Below are positions 55,556 through 63,475 of a stretch of DNA of 64,000 nucleotides, piece after piece. This stretch comes from Anaerolineales bacterium UBA3499. GTDB taxonomy: Bacteria > Chloroflexota > Anaerolineae > Anaerolineales > UBA11657. The notes beneath the pieces are model-generated. The model ran no database searches, was not told the origin of the DNA, and saw only the letters and a program-made list of their open reading frames with translations. Where the stretch lies: contig DFQC01000025.1 in the NCBI GenBank assembly GCA_002377585.1, positions 124,001 to 188,000 of the forward strand. The letters are read 5' to 3'. Positions within the stretch are counted from its first letter, which is position 1, and the number at the start of each line of letters is the position of its first letter. The position numbers and the translations under genes were made by a program.

Positions 55556-57013
55556 ATGAGCATACAATTTGGTACTGACGGATGGCGAGCTGTGATTGGA
55601 GATACATTCACATTCGGCAACTTACGACTCGTGTCGCAAGCAATTGCCGATGCAGTTAACTCTCCAGACTGGCTTGACAAAGAACATCAAAGCCATGACC
55701 CGAATCTGATGGTGGTAGGATACGACACTCGTTTTCTGTCAGATCGTTTTGCCAGAGAGGTAGCTCGGGTCCTTGCCGGCAATGGAATAAAGGTATACCT
55801 TGCTCATGCTGACGCACCCACTCCAGCAATTTCGTATTCAGTGCAACACCTAAAAGCTGCAGGCGCGGTTATGATCACTGCTTCCCACAATGCTCCTCGC
55901 TACAACGGTGTCAAAATTAAAGCTGCCTATGGTGGAAGTGCGCAACCCAACCAATGCCGTAGAGTAGAAGTATGCCTAAATGACAATGAAAGACGGGCGC
56001 GAGGCCCTAACCTGGTTGATTTTGACCAAGCAGTCTCAAATGGAACAATTACACGTTTCAATCCTTACCAACCATATGCTAAACATCTTCACAATATTAT
56101 AGACATCGACCGTATTGCAAATCATCCTAACAGATTACACGTTATATCAGATGCAATGTATGGGTCTGGAAGAAGTTATTTGAAAAGCATTTTGAGCGGT
56201 ACTGGAATAGAAGTTATGGAAATTCGTGGTGAAATGAATCCAGGATTTGGAGGTATTCACCCTGAACCAATAATGAAATATTTAGGGGCGACAGCTAGCG
56301 CGATAGCAAATGGGAAAGGTGATGTAGGAATTATTACAGATGGAGATGCAGACCGCATTGGCATTATGGACAACCATGGTCAATTCATTGATCCTCATCG
56401 AATCATGGCCTTATGCCTCAAATATCTTGTTGAACATAAGAGTCTAACAGGCACAATAGTTAAAACTTTGTCCACCACACATATGCTAAATCGACAAGCA
56501 TCTTTATACAATCTTGATGTCAAAGAAACTCCCGTTGGTTTTAATCACATATCTAACCTCATGCGTTCAGAAAACGTAATTATCGGGGGTGAAGAATCTG
56601 GAGGAATAAGTATTAACGGACATATACCAGAAGGGGATGGTATCCTAATAGGATTGCTGATATTGGAATTAATGGCTGAATTCATGACCCCAATTCATGA
56701 ACTTGTGAGCGACTTGCTCAACACTTTTGGTCCTGTAGAATATATACGTAATGACCTAAGACTTTCTCATCCTGTCGAGAAAAATGATTTGGTTAACCAT
56801 CTACACAAACATGCTCCAAATAAAATAGGTCATCTTCAAGTAAATAATGTACAGACCAATGACGGAATCAAATATCTAATGGAAAATGACAATTGGTTAT
56901 TAATCCGGCCAAGTGGAACTGAACCAGTTCTACGCATTTATGCTGAGGGACGCAGTAAAGAGAACGTAGAATCTCTTATGGAATATGGCCGCAAAATTGC
57001 AGAAAATATCTGA
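55556..57013 (+). CDS. Phosphoglucomutase/phosphomannomutase
   Basis: Alpha-D-phosphohexomutase of 485 aa. It opens with FGTDGWRAVIGD. The catalytic phosphoserine is Ser110 in MITASHNAPRYNGVK. The metal loop is DGDADR (262-267), the sugar loop GGEESGG, and the phosphate loop RPSGTEPVLRIYAEG. It interconverts hexose 1- and 6-phosphates for glycan or glycogen metabolism; glucose versus mannose cannot be fixed. Glycan precursors for the cell wall and lipoglycans fit the envelope genes nearby. Confidence 0.92.
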   Translation: MSIQFGTDGWRAVIGDTFTFGNLRLVSQAIADAVNSPDWLDKEHQSHDPNLMVVGYDTRFLSDRFAREVARVLAGNGIKVYLAHADAPTPAISYSVQHLKAAGAVMITASHNAPRYNGVKIKAAYGGSAQPNQCRRVEVCLNDNERRARGPNLVDFDQAVSNGTITRFNPYQPYAKHLHNIIDIDRIANHPNRLHVISDAMYGSGRSYLKSILSGTGIEVMEIRGEMNPGFGGIHPEPIMKYLGATASAIANGKGDVGIITDGDADRIGIMDNHGQFIDPHRIMALCLKYLVEHKSLTGTIVKTLSTTHMLNRQASLYNLDVKETPVGFNHISNLMRSENVIIGGEESGGISINGHIPEGDGILIGLLILELMAEFMTPIHELVSDLLNTFGPVEYIRNDLRLSHPVEKNDLVNHLHKHAPNKIGHLQVNNVQTNDGIKYLMENDNWLLIRPSGTEPVLRIYAEGRSKENVESLMEYGRKIAENI

Positions 57014-57112
57014 CAATTGTAGCAACCCGTCTGCTCATATACGCCGACGACAGTAATATATCTTCGCAACAAAATAGATGATCGCCGGCGCAACAATACA
57101 AAGACAACCTAT

Positions 57113-57712
57113 CTATCCGTTAGCAAATCGCCTCACTGACCTTGTAACGATCACAACTGATATGAGCACCAACATTGCCAATACCAACACAGGCAATCCT
57201 ACCTCATCAGCAAATCCAGTATCTGGAAGCGTCTCTGGAGATGCGACGCTCTCTGCCATATTAACTGATCCTGAAGATGCGTTCACATCATTAGTACTTG
57301 ATGATGCAACCGCCTTGTTGTCAGTTTCAACAATGGATGATTCTGAACTTGTAGAAGAAACTGGTGCCTGCACAGCAATTGGTTCTGCCGGCAAAACCTC
57401 AATACTATCTATAGCAGACTCATTTGCATCGGACGACCCCAAGCTTGAACTTGATGCCACTCTTGCTTGTTGCTCAGTGTCGGACGCTACAACAGCAGCC
57501 ACTTGAGCTACTGAAGTGGCCTCTGCATAAACAGCGACCTGAGTATTACTGATATTTATTTCTGCTATCTGGGTTGCACTAGCACTGGCCTGGGCAGGTT
57601 TGATTTTGAATGCGTACAATCCTAAAGACACCAAACCAGCAACAAAAAGACCACCTAGTGCCACGGACGCTACGATAAAAGGCCTATTTGAGGACTCTTC
57701 TTGATACTCCAT
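57113..57712 (-). CDS. Membrane protein with LPDTG cell-wall-sorting-like tail
   Basis: A 199-aa low-complexity protein rich in Ala, Ser and Val. It has an N-terminal hydrophobic segment (about 12-35). The C-terminus has LPDTG (162-166), a hydrophobic span (about 171-190) and RSVRRFANG, the order of a sortase substrate. GGGGAGG lies 6 nt before the ATG, a strong ribosome-binding site. No sortase is encoded in this window, so covalent anchoring is inference; it could equally be a two-span membrane protein with an extracellular Ser/Ala-rich loop. Confidence 0.68.
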   Translation of the reverse strand: MEYQEESSNRPFIVASVALGGLFVAGLVSLGLYAFKIKPAQASASATQIAEINISNTQVAVYAEATSVAQVAAVVASDTEQQARVASSSSLGSSDANESAIDSIEVLPAEPIAVQAPVSSTSSESSIVETDNKAVASSSTNDVNASSGSVNMAESVASPETLPDTGFADEVGLPVLVLAMLVLISVVIVTRSVRRFANG

Positions 57713-57765
57713 GATACACCTCCCCTGAAGTGGATATCACAACCACCCTAATATACTTTTACAAT

Positions 57766-57791
57766 TACAAAAAGACATTTATCTTTTTGTA
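57766..57791. terminator. AT-rich hairpin between divergent genes
   Basis: TACAAAAAGA (57766-57775) and TCTTTTTGTA (57782-57791) pair perfectly with a 6-base loop. It lies 53 bases upstream of the LPDTG-tailed gene (minus) and 193 upstream of the XPB-domain gene (plus), so it does not follow a gene on either strand. The rest of the gap 57713-57983 shows nothing else apart from a TATAAT at 57970. Confidence 0.4.
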
Positions 57792-57969
57792 TGCCTTAGG
57801 ATGACCATGCTAAGACAACTGCCGGGGAAGCAATACCGAATATTTTACATGGTAAAGACAATTTTGCACAGCCTTTAGATTGCGTCATACTAACAAACAT
57901 TTTCCCCAGCAGACACACTAAGACCGTATTAGAGGATGCAATATTAATGCCAGGATCTAAAAATTTACT

Positions 57970-57975
57970 TATAAT
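57970..57975 (+). promoter_or_regulatory. -10 box immediately upstream of XPB-domain gene
   Basis: TATAAT ends 8 bases before ATG 57984, so transcription would start at or next to the start codon. No ribosome-binding site is seen, which fits a leaderless message. Confidence 0.4.
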
Positions 57976-57983
57976 TATTCTAT

Positions 57984-59648
57984 ATGCACAAACTGCAATC
58001 CACATACTCGCAACATGACCTAGCGCTACTGAGAATGATTGCCTCGGCAGCAGGATTAGTGCTGCATGCTAGCAACAAAAGAAATGCAGCTATTGAGTTA
58101 GCTTCGGCAATGAAAGAACCTGACAATTTAACACTCAATTGTGCCGGATTAGGTGAAGAAGCACAAGATGTCTTGCTCAAACTGTTAGCGTCCGGGGGAC
58201 AAATGACGGTATCGTCAATTAGTAGAAAATACGGCACTATTCGACCGTTAGGTCCAGCTGCACAACAACGGGAACGACCCCAACTAGAACCCGATAACCC
58301 AGTTGAAACATTATGGTATCACGGTCTTATAGGAAGAGCTTTTGACAATAAATCAGATGCGCAGGAATATTATTATATTCCATCTGACCTACTACCATTA
58401 TTACCATTTCCAAAACCAAAGACTCTCAGTATTAGTGCATTGCAAAACCAATCTCCCACTGATAAAAATATCTTAGTAGCAAAACAGACTTTAGTGGATG
58501 ATGCTTGCACAACACTTGCATTTCTGCGCACATACAAGGAAGACGCTCATGATTATCCCGAATCTGATTCCAATGTATGTCTTGATAAGCTACACGCACA
58601 TCTCCATCAGCCAGAAAACTTGAACTTGCTTCTTTCACTATTACAAGATATGGGATGTATATCTAAATTAGGATTAACACCAATATCCAAAAATACCCGT
58701 GGATTTCTATCGAACAACCGCTCAGAACAACTAAGGTCCCTAGCCAACGCATGGCACAAATCTAGCCGATGGGTAGATCTTTTTTCTGTGTCCACGATAG
58801 AATTCAATCATTCCGACTCAATTCGAATACGTCCAGAAAAAGTTCGCAATTCTATACTGGACCAACTCAACATGATTGGCAGTGACATATGGGTGGATTT
58901 AAACACATTTGTCAAAATAATCAAAACAAATTGTCCTGACTTCCAACGTGTATCTGGCGACTATAACTCGTGGTACATAATTAACAAAGCAACAGGCAAG
59001 CTACTGAAAGGTTTTAAGCACTGGAACCTAGTAGAAGGAGCTTTAGTCAAACAAATAGTAACAGGTCCGCTACACTCACTAGGTATGATAGATCTATCTC
59101 GTAATCACGAATCGTTTCGTCTCAACCAAATGTTCAATGCATTAATGCAAAATATACCTTGGAAAATTGCAGAAGAACAAAAGCCGCTGGCAATAAATGA
59201 TAAGGGTCTTATAACAGCATTTAGGTCTAGTAATCGAGCTGACCGTTTTCTGGCAGCTAGACTGGGCGAATGGGAAATGACACGCAATCCTGATTTGTAC
59301 CGTTATCGCATATGTGCAAGTAGTTTGGAACGAGCAAAAGAACAAGGATTCACTGCTAATCATGCAATCTCATTTTTGCAGCGCGCCACGGAACACAATC
59401 TGCCAAAGTCAATACTTAAAGCACTACAAAATTGGACCAATGAAGGAATCTCGGCCGAATTAACAAAGATGACTGTGATTACTTTTACTTCAAAATCAAC
59501 ATTGCAAATGCTATTAACTGACCCTCAGACCAAACAGTACCTTGAAGAACAGATAGGCCCATTAACTGTTCGGGTAAAATACAATAATCGCAAAAAACTG
59601 CGCGACCATATGATTAAATCAGGTTTGATACTTGAAATTAATGATTAG
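57984..59648 (+). CDS. Orphan XPB/Ssl2-type helicase N-terminal-domain protein
   Basis: A 554-aa protein resembling the N-terminal, non-catalytic domain of XPB/Ssl2-type helicases, as found in stand-alone form in Actinobacteria and Chloroflexota. The region after residue 65 has LLKLLASGGQMTVSSISRKY and GPAAQQRERPQLEPDNPVET. The C-terminus (VITFTSKSTLQMLLTDPQTK to the end) fits the DUF-type domain seen there. No helicase motif (Walker A or DEAD) is present, and no helicase gene is adjacent. A role in DNA repair or transcription is inferred from the family name only. A TATAAT lies 8 bases before the ATG. Confidence 0.7.
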   Translation: MHKLQSTYSQHDLALLRMIASAAGLVLHASNKRNAAIELASAMKEPDNLTLNCAGLGEEAQDVLLKLLASGGQMTVSSISRKYGTIRPLGPAAQQRERPQLEPDNPVETLWYHGLIGRAFDNKSDAQEYYYIPSDLLPLLPFPKPKTLSISALQNQSPTDKNILVAKQTLVDDACTTLAFLRTYKEDAHDYPESDSNVCLDKLHAHLHQPENLNLLLSLLQDMGCISKLGLTPISKNTRGFLSNNRSEQLRSLANAWHKSSRWVDLFSVSTIEFNHSDSIRIRPEKVRNSILDQLNMIGSDIWVDLNTFVKIIKTNCPDFQRVSGDYNSWYIINKATGKLLKGFKHWNLVEGALVKQIVTGPLHSLGMIDLSRNHESFRLNQMFNALMQNIPWKIAEEQKPLAINDKGLITAFRSSNRADRFLAARLGEWEMTRNPDLYRYRICASSLERAKEQGFTANHAISFLQRATEHNLPKSILKALQNWTNEGISAELTKMTVITFTSKSTLQMLLTDPQTKQYLEEQIGPLTVRVKYNNRKKLRDHMIKSGLILEIND

Positions 59649-59688
59649 CAGTGTTGATGTAATATTGTAACCTTACATCAACACTGCT
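59647..59688. terminator. 16-bp inverted repeat after the XPB-domain gene
   Basis: AGCAGTGTTGATGTAA (59647-59662) and TTACATCAACACTGCT (59673-59688) pair perfectly with a 10-base loop, starting inside the TAG stop codon. There is no T run, but the stem is long and lies between converging transcripts (this gene and tRNA-Arg), so it may end transcription in both directions. Confidence 0.65.
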
Positions 59689-59749
59689 AAGTTGCCGGCA
59701 ATTGATAAAAACACAATATATCCTAATGATTAACATGTGGGTTCTGTAG

Positions 59750-59822
59750 CACCCCTGCCGCGACTCGAACGCGGGACCTCTTGCTCCGGAGGCAAGCGCT
59801 CTATCCACTGAGCTACAGGGGC
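59750..59822 (-). tRNA. tRNA-Arg (CCG)
   Basis: Minus-strand cloverleaf of 73 nt. The acceptor GCCCCTG pairs with CAGGGGT, with a G-U at the first pair. The anticodon stem CTTGC/GCAAG carries loop CTCCGGA, anticodon CCG, and the T arm is CCGCG-TTCGAGT-CGCGG. The discriminator is G. CCA is not encoded. It lies 29 bases after the PHP gene on the same strand. Confidence 0.96.
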
Positions 59823-59851
59823 AAGTACCGAATGTAATTTACTAATAGTGA

Positions 59852-60514
59852 TTATTCCTTATTCATTTTACTTACTAAGAAAGCCCAACGCGAAGACAAA
59901 TGTACCAATGGGTTAGAACTGTTGGTATCAAGGATTGCAGTATTCAAATTAGCAACAAATGCATCGGAATCTACATAATCCTGCATATAGATAGTCGATT
60001 TACCTACCTCAGAATAAGAATGAGCATCAGATCCCACTGTAGTCATCAAGCCTAATTCATTAGCAAATAGAGATGCATTATTGTTCATTGATGCATTTAA
60101 TGAACGTGAATTAAACACTTCAATTGCATCTACATGCGGAGCTATCATACGCAAATCTGATTCAGACCAAGAACCATGACGATGAATGTCAAATGGATGT
60201 GGCACCAAAATCACAGCTCCCTGATCTCGAAAACACTCGATGGTGTCTAAAGGGTCAAGTCCATATGAAACTTCCTTCTCAACAAATAGAGCTATTAGTT
60301 CGCCTTTGGTTGTCATAATCTCTACACCAGGAATTATCAGGTCTGGTGCAAGCGAAGCCATCTCAAAAGCACCTTTAGTAGTGTTGTGATCTGTCACACA
60401 GAGACGATTTATGCCGCGCTCATGACAAACTTCAATCAACCGTTTGGGATGCATCAAACAATCTGCAGAATAATGCGTGTGGCAATGAGTTTCAATCCTA
60501 ATAGTATTTATCAT
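59852..60514 (-). CDS. PHP-domain phosphoesterase
   Basis: A 220-aa stand-alone PHP protein. The N-terminal metal motif is ETHCHTHYSADC, followed by LCVTDHNTTKG and IIPGVEIMTTKGELIALF. Later metal residues are in VLVPHPFDIHRHGSW and TVGSDAHS. All the PHP metal positions appear present, so it should be an active phosphoesterase, of the trpH-like/RNase AM group or a nucleotide phosphatase. The substrate is unknown. It is co-directional with tRNA-Arg downstream. Confidence 0.88.
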   Translation of the reverse strand: MINTIRIETHCHTHYSADCLMHPKRLIEVCHERGINRLCVTDHNTTKGAFEMASLAPDLIIPGVEIMTTKGELIALFVEKEVSYGLDPLDTIECFRDQGAVILVPHPFDIHRHGSWSESDLRMIAPHVDAIEVFNSRSLNASMNNNASLFANELGLMTTVGSDAHSYSEVGKSTIYMQDYVDSDAFVANLNTAILDTNSSNPLVHLSSRWAFLVSKMNKE

Positions 60515-60620
60515 GAATAAGACAAAGTATACCTCTTACATGATGGTAAAATTACTTTATTCATATACTAGATGTTTTATCAATTGTGACTGAAATAATC
60601 AAAAAATATCTACAATATCT

Positions 60621-61016
60621 ATGTTAAATAGAAACAAAGAGCAAATATACCTTTATAGCAGCCTAATCATACTACCGCTTCTATCTGTAATAATATTGGC
60701 CTACGCTACCATGGGAGTGCCAACAGATATATCAGCGCTAGCGGATGGAATATTAGTATTATTACTAGTACCAATCATTATCTTTGCAGGACTTACATTA
60801 ATATTCCTTCTAGTATTGTCCTACTATCTCGGACGATTATACAAATCCACAAACTCTCTATTAGATAATCTGCAAATATTCACTGAAAGAACTAATACTT
60901 CAGCTAAAAGATATGCTCAAAAAACCAGCGTCCAAATAAACCAGTTTAATCGAATAATACAAATCCCCTTAAATACTATGGGGTACTTGAGAAGACAATT
61001 CACCAATTTATTTTAG
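60621..61016 (+). CDS. Small two-span membrane protein
   Basis: A 131-aa protein with two hydrophobic segments (about 11-31 and 42-70) followed by a polar, helical C-terminal half (LLDNLQIFTERTNTSAKRYA and on). It is probably a small membrane protein with a cytoplasmic coiled helix. I recognise no family. It lies 9 bases upstream of a second small membrane protein. Confidence 0.65.
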   Translation: MLNRNKEQIYLYSSLIILPLLSVIILAYATMGVPTDISALADGILVLLLVPIIIFAGLTLIFLLVLSYYLGRLYKSTNSLLDNLQIFTERTNTSAKRYAQKTSVQINQFNRIIQIPLNTMGYLRRQFTNLF

Positions 61017-61025
61017 GAATATATA

Positions 61026-61217
61026 GTGAATAAGCTCAAAAAACAAACTGTGCTCCTGTCTGGTATAGTCGGCGCTTTAGTTGGAATTTGGCTAGTATCC
61101 TGTCTACACCACAATAAAGAAGCTGATAATGATACAGAATTTTCTGCCAGAGAAATAATATCATTAGCTATGGAAGCGCTTAAATTACTCCAAAACTTCT
61201 TCAACAAGACACGTTAG
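61026..61217 (+). CDS. Small single-span membrane protein
   Basis: A 63-aa protein starting at GTG 61026. One membrane segment (LLSGIVGALVGIWLVSCL) is followed by a charged loop and an amphipathic helix (REIISLAMEALKLLQNFFNK). The glycine-rich span and helix resemble YtxH-type small proteins. The 9-base gap to the gene before suggests the two are expressed together. The short length leaves some doubt that it is translated. Confidence 0.5.
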   Translation: MNKLKKQTVLLSGIVGALVGIWLVSCLHHNKEADNDTEFSAREIISLAMEALKLLQNFFNKTR

Positions 61218-61348
61218 ATACCATTACTAACTGATTTCCTACAACACCTTTGTTGACACAAACTTTGATCAATAGGTCATCTGACTGAATTTAATTAGTT
61301 GCAATCAATGATTCCAAGATTGCAGCCAACGAAGTCACTCTAGTACAG

Positions 61349-61354
61349 TATAAT
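61349..61354 (+). promoter_or_regulatory. -10 box immediately upstream of the CoaBC-like gene
   Basis: TATAAT ends 6 bases before ATG 61361, so the message would begin at the start codon. No ribosome-binding site is seen. This fits leaderless expression. Confidence 0.4.
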
Positions 61355-61360
61355 TTTGTT

Positions 61361-62617
61361 ATGGATCATTGGAAAATAGCTCCACCTAAGCCATCGTCAT
61401 TAGGGGATCATGATGTACAAATCGATGGGCATCACCTGAAAGATAAAAGAGTGGCGCTCGTGATAACTGGTGGAATAGCAGCAATGAAAGCTCCTTTTAT
61501 TATTAGAGCTTTACGCAGTCAAGGGGCATCAGTAGTAGTATTTGCTTCCGAAGAATCTCTGCGATACACGACAATTGATGCACTGGAATGGAGTTCTAAT
61601 AATAGGGTAGTTCACCGGCTTACTGCAGCCTCCGAACATCTAAGTGATAACAACCCATTTGATATATATCTCGTAGCGCCTGCTACTTACAACACTATTA
61701 ACAAAATAGCTAATGGTATAGCTGACAATACAGTCACCACAGTATTGGCAGTAGCTATTGGACGCATGGAAAGAGGAAAGTCAAAGCTTGTGATTGCTCC
61801 TACCGCACATGGCATGTTACATAACTCGTTGCTTACAACTTCATTACACAAGCTAGAAAATATCGGTGTGCACATAATCCCACCACGGGAGGAACATGGT
61901 AAACACAAACTACCACATGAAGATAATATAGTAGCCGAAACCAGCCGTGTGCTTAGCAATTCCTCTCTCAAGAATCTAGCAATTATTGTAACTGGTGGAC
62001 CTATACCATCATCAGTCGATGATGTACGACAAATATCCAATATATTTACAGGTCGCCTGGGACTTACAATAGCAAAAGAGTTACATTTGAGAGGTGCGGA
62101 TGTCTTGCTAATACAAGGCTCTAACGCCATCCAATCTCCAGCGTGGTTGCCTATTATTAGAGTAAACAATATAGTGGAATATGCTGATGTAATCACACAT
62201 TCACTAACAACTAAACAATACGCTGCAGGAATTTTTACGGCAGCAGTTGCAGATTTTCGACCAAACACACCTCTAACAGGAAAGATTTCTAGTAACAATC
62301 CACTAGAGCTAAGTTTGGTGCCAACAGACAAGATAATAAATCAAGTAAAAACTAATTTTCCCGATGTTTACATGATTACATTTAAATATGAACATAATAT
62401 GACTTATGATGAATTGCTATCAAAGGCACATAAGAGAATCGAGCAAGGATATCCGGTGGTGATAGCAAATTGCGGTAATGAAAAGGGCCCCGGTGGTGAA
62501 CAAATAGCTCATCTAGTAAGTTCTAGCACTCAGCAACCACAAAAAGGCACCGGCAAACTAGAGATAGCCAAGATGATAATAAATCACCTTGAACAAATAC
62601 TGGAAATAGCAGAGTAA
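61361..62617 (+). CDS. Divergent CoaBC (Dfp)-like flavoprotein
   Basis: A 418-aa protein with the two-domain plan of CoaBC (phosphopantothenoylcysteine decarboxylase/synthetase). The flavoprotein half has VALVITGGIAAMKAPFIIRA, ASEHLS and LVAPATYNTINKIANGIADN. The synthetase half has IIVTGGPIPSSVDDVRQISN and FTAAVADFRPNTPL. Several key features differ: the usual AMN motif is replaced (APTAHGML), the catalytic Cys loop (ACGxxGxGR) reads PREEHGKHKLP, SSGKMG reads FTGRLG, and the Lys-rich EKIKK reads GKISS. It may be an altered CoaBC or a related flavoprotein with another job. No other CoA gene is near. Confidence 0.7.
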   Translation: MDHWKIAPPKPSSLGDHDVQIDGHHLKDKRVALVITGGIAAMKAPFIIRALRSQGASVVVFASEESLRYTTIDALEWSSNNRVVHRLTAASEHLSDNNPFDIYLVAPATYNTINKIANGIADNTVTTVLAVAIGRMERGKSKLVIAPTAHGMLHNSLLTTSLHKLENIGVHIIPPREEHGKHKLPHEDNIVAETSRVLSNSSLKNLAIIVTGGPIPSSVDDVRQISNIFTGRLGLTIAKELHLRGADVLLIQGSNAIQSPAWLPIIRVNNIVEYADVITHSLTTKQYAAGIFTAAVADFRPNTPLTGKISSNNPLELSLVPTDKIINQVKTNFPDVYMITFKYEHNMTYDELLSKAHKRIEQGYPVVIANCGNEKGPGGEQIAHLVSSSTQQPQKGTGKLEIAKMIINHLEQILEIAE

Positions 62618-62644
62618 AATTGATAAACTGAGGACAACAAAATA

Positions 62645-63475
62645 ATGGCAAACCACATAGTGTGTTTGACTTTCGATTTCGATGTCATGTCGGGACACAT
62701 TGCCCGAGGCAGGACTACACCTACTCCTATCTCACGAGGAGAATTTGGCATCGTTGGTGCAGGTCGCATTCTTTCCCTACTAAAATCCCAGGAAATATCA
62801 TCTACTTGGTTTATCCCTGGTTTCACAATCGAAACTTACCCAGAAGCTTGCATACAAATTGTAGCAGGTGGCCACGAGGTTGCACATCATGGTTGGACAC
62901 ATGTTCCACCCGACTTGTTGAATTTAGAACAGGAAGAATATGAAATGATTCTTGCCAACGAAGCCATAGAAAAATTGTGCGGCAGAAAAGCACAGGGATA
63001 CCGATCTCCAGCCTGGGATCTAAGTCCCAATACTTTAGACTTATTGGTCAAGCATGGTTTTTTCTATGAAAGCTCTATGATGGGACATGACTATTTACCT
63101 TACCGGGTACGCCAAAAAGACGTAATCAAATTGCATGAACCCATGAAATTTGGTAAAAAAACCCCATTAATAGAAATGCCTATTAGCTGGTCGCAGGATG
63201 ACCACCCTCATTTTGAAATGCGCAACGATTTGCGACGGTCTGGGCATCGTAATGCCAATAGTGTCATGGAAAACTGGATTGATGACTTTGTCTACATGAC
63301 CCGCTACACTAATTGGGGGATCATCACTTATACCTGTCATCCTTATGTAATTGGACGTGGGCATCGGATGCTAATGCTGGAACGTTTTGTCACAAAACTC
63401 CAATCCCTGGGAGCAGAATTCATGAGCATGGAAAGTGCGGCTCGCTTGTACGACAAGCATAACCCTTTCGGCTAA
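62645..63475 (+). CDS. Polysaccharide deacetylase (NodB-like) family hydrolase
   Basis: A 276-aa protein of the carbohydrate esterase 4 family fold. CLTFDFD carries the catalytic Asp and metal Asp, and EVAHHGWTH the metal histidines. GYRSPAWDLSPNTLDLL is the third motif. SSMMGHDYLPY and EMPISWSQDDHPHFEM resemble the PuuE/allantoinase-type subgroup, so it may act on a cyclic amide or N-acyl substrate and not on a glycan. No signal peptide is present, which fits a cytoplasmic enzyme. It overlaps the PfkB kinase gene tail to tail by 4 bases. Confidence 0.85.
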   Translation: MANHIVCLTFDFDVMSGHIARGRTTPTPISRGEFGIVGAGRILSLLKSQEISSTWFIPGFTIETYPEACIQIVAGGHEVAHHGWTHVPPDLLNLEQEEYEMILANEAIEKLCGRKAQGYRSPAWDLSPNTLDLLVKHGFFYESSMMGHDYLPYRVRQKDVIKLHEPMKFGKKTPLIEMPISWSQDDHPHFEMRNDLRRSGHRNANSVMENWIDDFVYMTRYTNWGIITYTCHPYVIGRGHRMLMLERFVTKLQSLGAEFMSMESAARLYDKHNPFG

